Translations under genes and position numbers: made by a program
Notes under the pieces: generated by a model
What the model saw: only the letters and a program-made list of their open reading frames with translations
What the model was told of the DNA's origin: nothing
The model's database searches: none
Source: Bacteroidota bacterium
Lineage (GTDB): Bacteria > Bacteroidota > Bacteroidia > B-17B0 > Aurantibacillaceae
Assembly (NCBI GenBank): GCA_023251755.1
Contig: JAHEYF010000018.1
Span: forward strand, 1 to 44,126
Direction of reading: 5' to 3'
Length of the DNA: 44,126 nucleotides
Shown: one piece after another, positions 42,139 to 44,126 of the stretch
How the letters are laid out: each line of letters starts with the position of its first letter
How positions within the stretch are numbered: the stretch's first letter is position 1

Positions 42139-44126
42139 TTACTTGTTGGGCGGCGAGTCAAAGGGATCGGAATCTGAAGAATCGTCTTCAAAAACCCCTT
42201 TGGTTTCATCGTCGTATTTACTGCAATCCAATTCTATTTCCGACATTTTTTCCGGGCGTTCAAAATCACCTTTCGATATTTTTATTGTTTTATCGGCATA
42301 CACTTTTTGAAAAAACTTTCCCCATATTGGCAGGGCCATGCTTGCCCCCTGTCCTTCGGCTGTTGAGTTAAAATGCACACTCCGGTCTTCTCCGCCTACC
42401 CAGCAACCTGCAACCAGTTCCGGCGTCAGTCCCATAAACCAGCCATCGGAATTGTGCTGTGTAGTGCCTGTTTTACCCGCAATGGGATTGGTTAATTTGT
42501 ATTTGCCCCTTAACCTTGCACCGGTACCGTGTTGCACCACACCCTGCATCAACTGGGTCATTACGTAAGCTTTTTCTTCGTTAAACACTTCATCGGTTTG
42601 CGGTATAAATTCGGCCAGCACCTTGCCGTTTTTATCTTCGATACGGGTTACAAAAGTTGGTTGAACCCAGGTGCCTTTATTGGCAAAGGTGGAGTTGGCA
42701 CCCACCATTTCAAACACCGAAACTTCAGCAGTACCGAGGCATATAGATGGCACAGGGTCTATTTTGGTGGTAATGCCCATGCGTTTTACCAGGTCGACTA
42801 CGGCTTGTGGCCCATAGCGTTTCATTAAAGCTGCAGTAACGTAGTTAATAGACAAAGCCAGCGCTTTTTTTAAGGTGATGTTAACACCGGTTCCTTTTGA
42901 GCCGTCCGAATTATCAGGGCACCAGGGCGCCTGATCAGGAATATCAATACAGGTGCGCACATTGGGTATCTGTTCGCAGGGCGATGCGCCTTCCTGAATG
43001 GCGAGGGCGTATACAAAAGGTTTAAAGGTAGACCCCACCTGTCTGCGTCCTATTTTCACGTGGTCGTATTGAAAATGTTTGTGGTTGATACCGCCCACCC
43101 ACGCCTTGATGTACCCGGTTTGTGGCTCCATGGCCATGAAGCCGGTGTGTAAAAAACTTTTGTAATAACGTATCGAATCCCAGGGGCTGAGCAAAGTGTC
43201 TACCTCTCCTTTGTTAGAGTATACCCGCATATTAACGGGTGTGTGAAACACTTTATTGATTTCATCTGCGCTCAAACCGGCGTCCTTCATATTGTGATAA
43301 CGGTCGCTGCGTTTCATGGACGAATTCATGATGTGTTCAATCTCATCTTTGGTTACGTTCCAGGCAAAAGGCCTGTTTTTTTTGTTCTTTAAATCTTTCA
43401 GGAACATGTCCTGCAAAGCATGCATGTGCTCGCTAACTGCTTCTTCGGCGTATTGCTGCATACGTGAGTCAACTGTAGTATAAATTTTTAAGCCATCCCG
43501 GTAAATGTCGTAAGGTTTGCCATTTGGTTTCAGGTTTTTAGAACACCAGTCTTTTAAAAAATTATCGCGCAGGTATTCTCTAAAATAAGTGGCCAGGCCG
43601 TCGTTGTGGTTTTCGGGGGCAAAGCTCAGGTTTAAAGGGAATTTTTTTAAGGAGTCGTATTGTTGTTCGCTGAGGTAACCATATTTCAGCATTTGGTGCA
43701 TCACCACATTGCGCCGGTGAAGTGTGGTATCGGCCCTCCGTGCACTTACAGGGTTAAACAGGGAAGGGTTTTTCGCCATACCAACCAACATAGCAGCCTC
43801 TTCAATTTTTAATTTATCGGGGGTCGTGCTGAAATAAATTTGTGAGGCAGACTTCACCCCAACAGCCAGGTTCAGAAAATCAAATTTATTCAGGTACATG
43901 GAAAGAATTTCCTGTTTGGTATAATATTTTTCCAGCTTCATGGCAATAATCCATTCCTGCATTTTGCGGGTAATCATCTGAAATTTATTCAGTTTTTTAC
44001 GGGGGAACTGCATCTTGGCCAATTGCTGGGTAATGGTACTTCCACCCCCGGCGCTTGAGTTTCCGGTAATAACACCTGATACGGAACGGAACAGGGCTTT
44101 TAAATCCACCCCGCTGTGCTCGTAAA
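42139..44126 (-). CDS. Class A penicillin-binding protein (PBP1A-like), 5' end outside window
   Basis: The frame is open to the window edge (first visible codons encode YEHSGVD). The visible 660 or so residues therefore lack the N-terminal anchor and the very start of the GT51 domain. The GT51 motifs GGSTITQQLAK and RKMQEWIIAMKLEKYYTKQEILSMYLN are followed by the transpeptidase with STFK (SxxK), SIN (SxN) and KTGTT. It polymerises and cross-links peptidoglycan at the outer face of the inner membrane. The C-terminus is acidic (DDSSDSDPFDSPP). It is upstream of scoA on the same strand with about 100 bp between. Confidence 0.95.
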   Translation of the reverse strand, partial: YEHSGVDLKALFRSVSGVITGNSSAGGGSTITQQLAKMQFPRKKLNKFQMITRKMQEWIIAMKLEKYYTKQEILSMYLNKFDFLNLAVGVKSASQIYFSTTPDKLKIEEAAMLVGMAKNPSLFNPVSARRADTTLHRRNVVMHQMLKYGYLSEQQYDSLKKFPLNLSFAPENHNDGLATYFREYLRDNFLKDWCSKNLKPNGKPYDIYRDGLKIYTTVDSRMQQYAEEAVSEHMHALQDMFLKDLKNKKNRPFAWNVTKDEIEHIMNSSMKRSDRYHNMKDAGLSADEINKVFHTPVNMRVYSNKGEVDTLLSPWDSIRYYKSFLHTGFMAMEPQTGYIKAWVGGINHKHFQYDHVKIGRRQVGSTFKPFVYALAIQEGASPCEQIPNVRTCIDIPDQAPWCPDNSDGSKGTGVNITLKKALALSINYVTAALMKRYGPQAVVDLVKRMGITTKIDPVPSICLGTAEVSVFEMVGANSTFANKGTWVQPTFVTRIEDKNGKVLAEFIPQTDEVFNEEKAYVMTQLMQGVVQHGTGARLRGKYKLTNPIAGKTGTTQHNSDGWFMGLTPELVAGCWVGGEDRSVHFNSTAEGQGASMALPIWGKFFQKVYADKTIKISKGDFERPEKMSEIELDCSKYDDETKGVFEDDSSDSDPFDSPPNK

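Overview
The window is AT-rich chromosomal DNA from a Bacteroidota bacterium. The evidence is a secreted protein with a type IX secretion (T9SS) C-terminal sorting domain, a TonB-dependent receptor with a carboxypeptidase-regulatory-like N-terminus, repeated TAnnTTTG promoter boxes of the Bacteroidota sigma factor, few Shine-Dalgarno sequences, and gene families typical of the phylum (GSCFA, DUF2304, AlgI/AlgJ-like pair, DUF4143 ATPase). A CtaA/COX15 heme A synthase points to aerobic respiration. I cannot name the genus.

Layout. Bases 1-3700 hold the end of a Fic-family gene, a dihydrolipoamide-dehydrogenase-like flavoprotein lacking the redox cysteines, a nucleotidyltransferase-HEPN fusion and a small protein ending in an RNA polymerase alpha-CTD-like domain. 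Bases 3800-22500 are mostly housekeeping: TonB receptor, dprA, mscS, tsaB, a tolC/adaptor pair, a secreted protein of about 22 MORN-type repeats, ybeY, a large T9SS surface protein, a GSCFA protein, ctaA and comM. A DUF4143 ATPase (22644-23789) follows, with twin dyad operators beside its promoter. Bases 23800-39600 are a surface-polysaccharide locus. A forward run holds an O-antigen ligase, an MBOAT and AlgJ/AlgX-like O-acetylation pair, and a GT-C membrane glycosyltransferase with a C-terminal beta-sandwich. A tightly packed six-gene reverse operon holds an FAD oxidoreductase, a GT-C, a GT2, DUF2304, a polysaccharide deacetylase and a GNAT. Two more GT-C-like membrane proteins and a small lipoprotein complete it. 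The right end holds the two subunits of a 3-oxoacid CoA-transferase and most of a class A penicillin-binding protein.

Most notable is a 729-bp element (40603-41331) bounded by a perfect 32-bp terminal inverted repeat. It is wedged between the two CoA-transferase genes and carries only a four-helix-bundle (23S-rRNA-intervening-sequence-type) gene, with no transposase. Its repeat word supplies the stop codon of both the upstream CoA-transferase gene and its own cargo gene. Elsewhere, four intergenic copies of another palindromic family (signature AACGAATAAAC / GTTTATTCGTT) and several further short-word repeats show that this genome carries multiple families of small non-coding inverted repeats.
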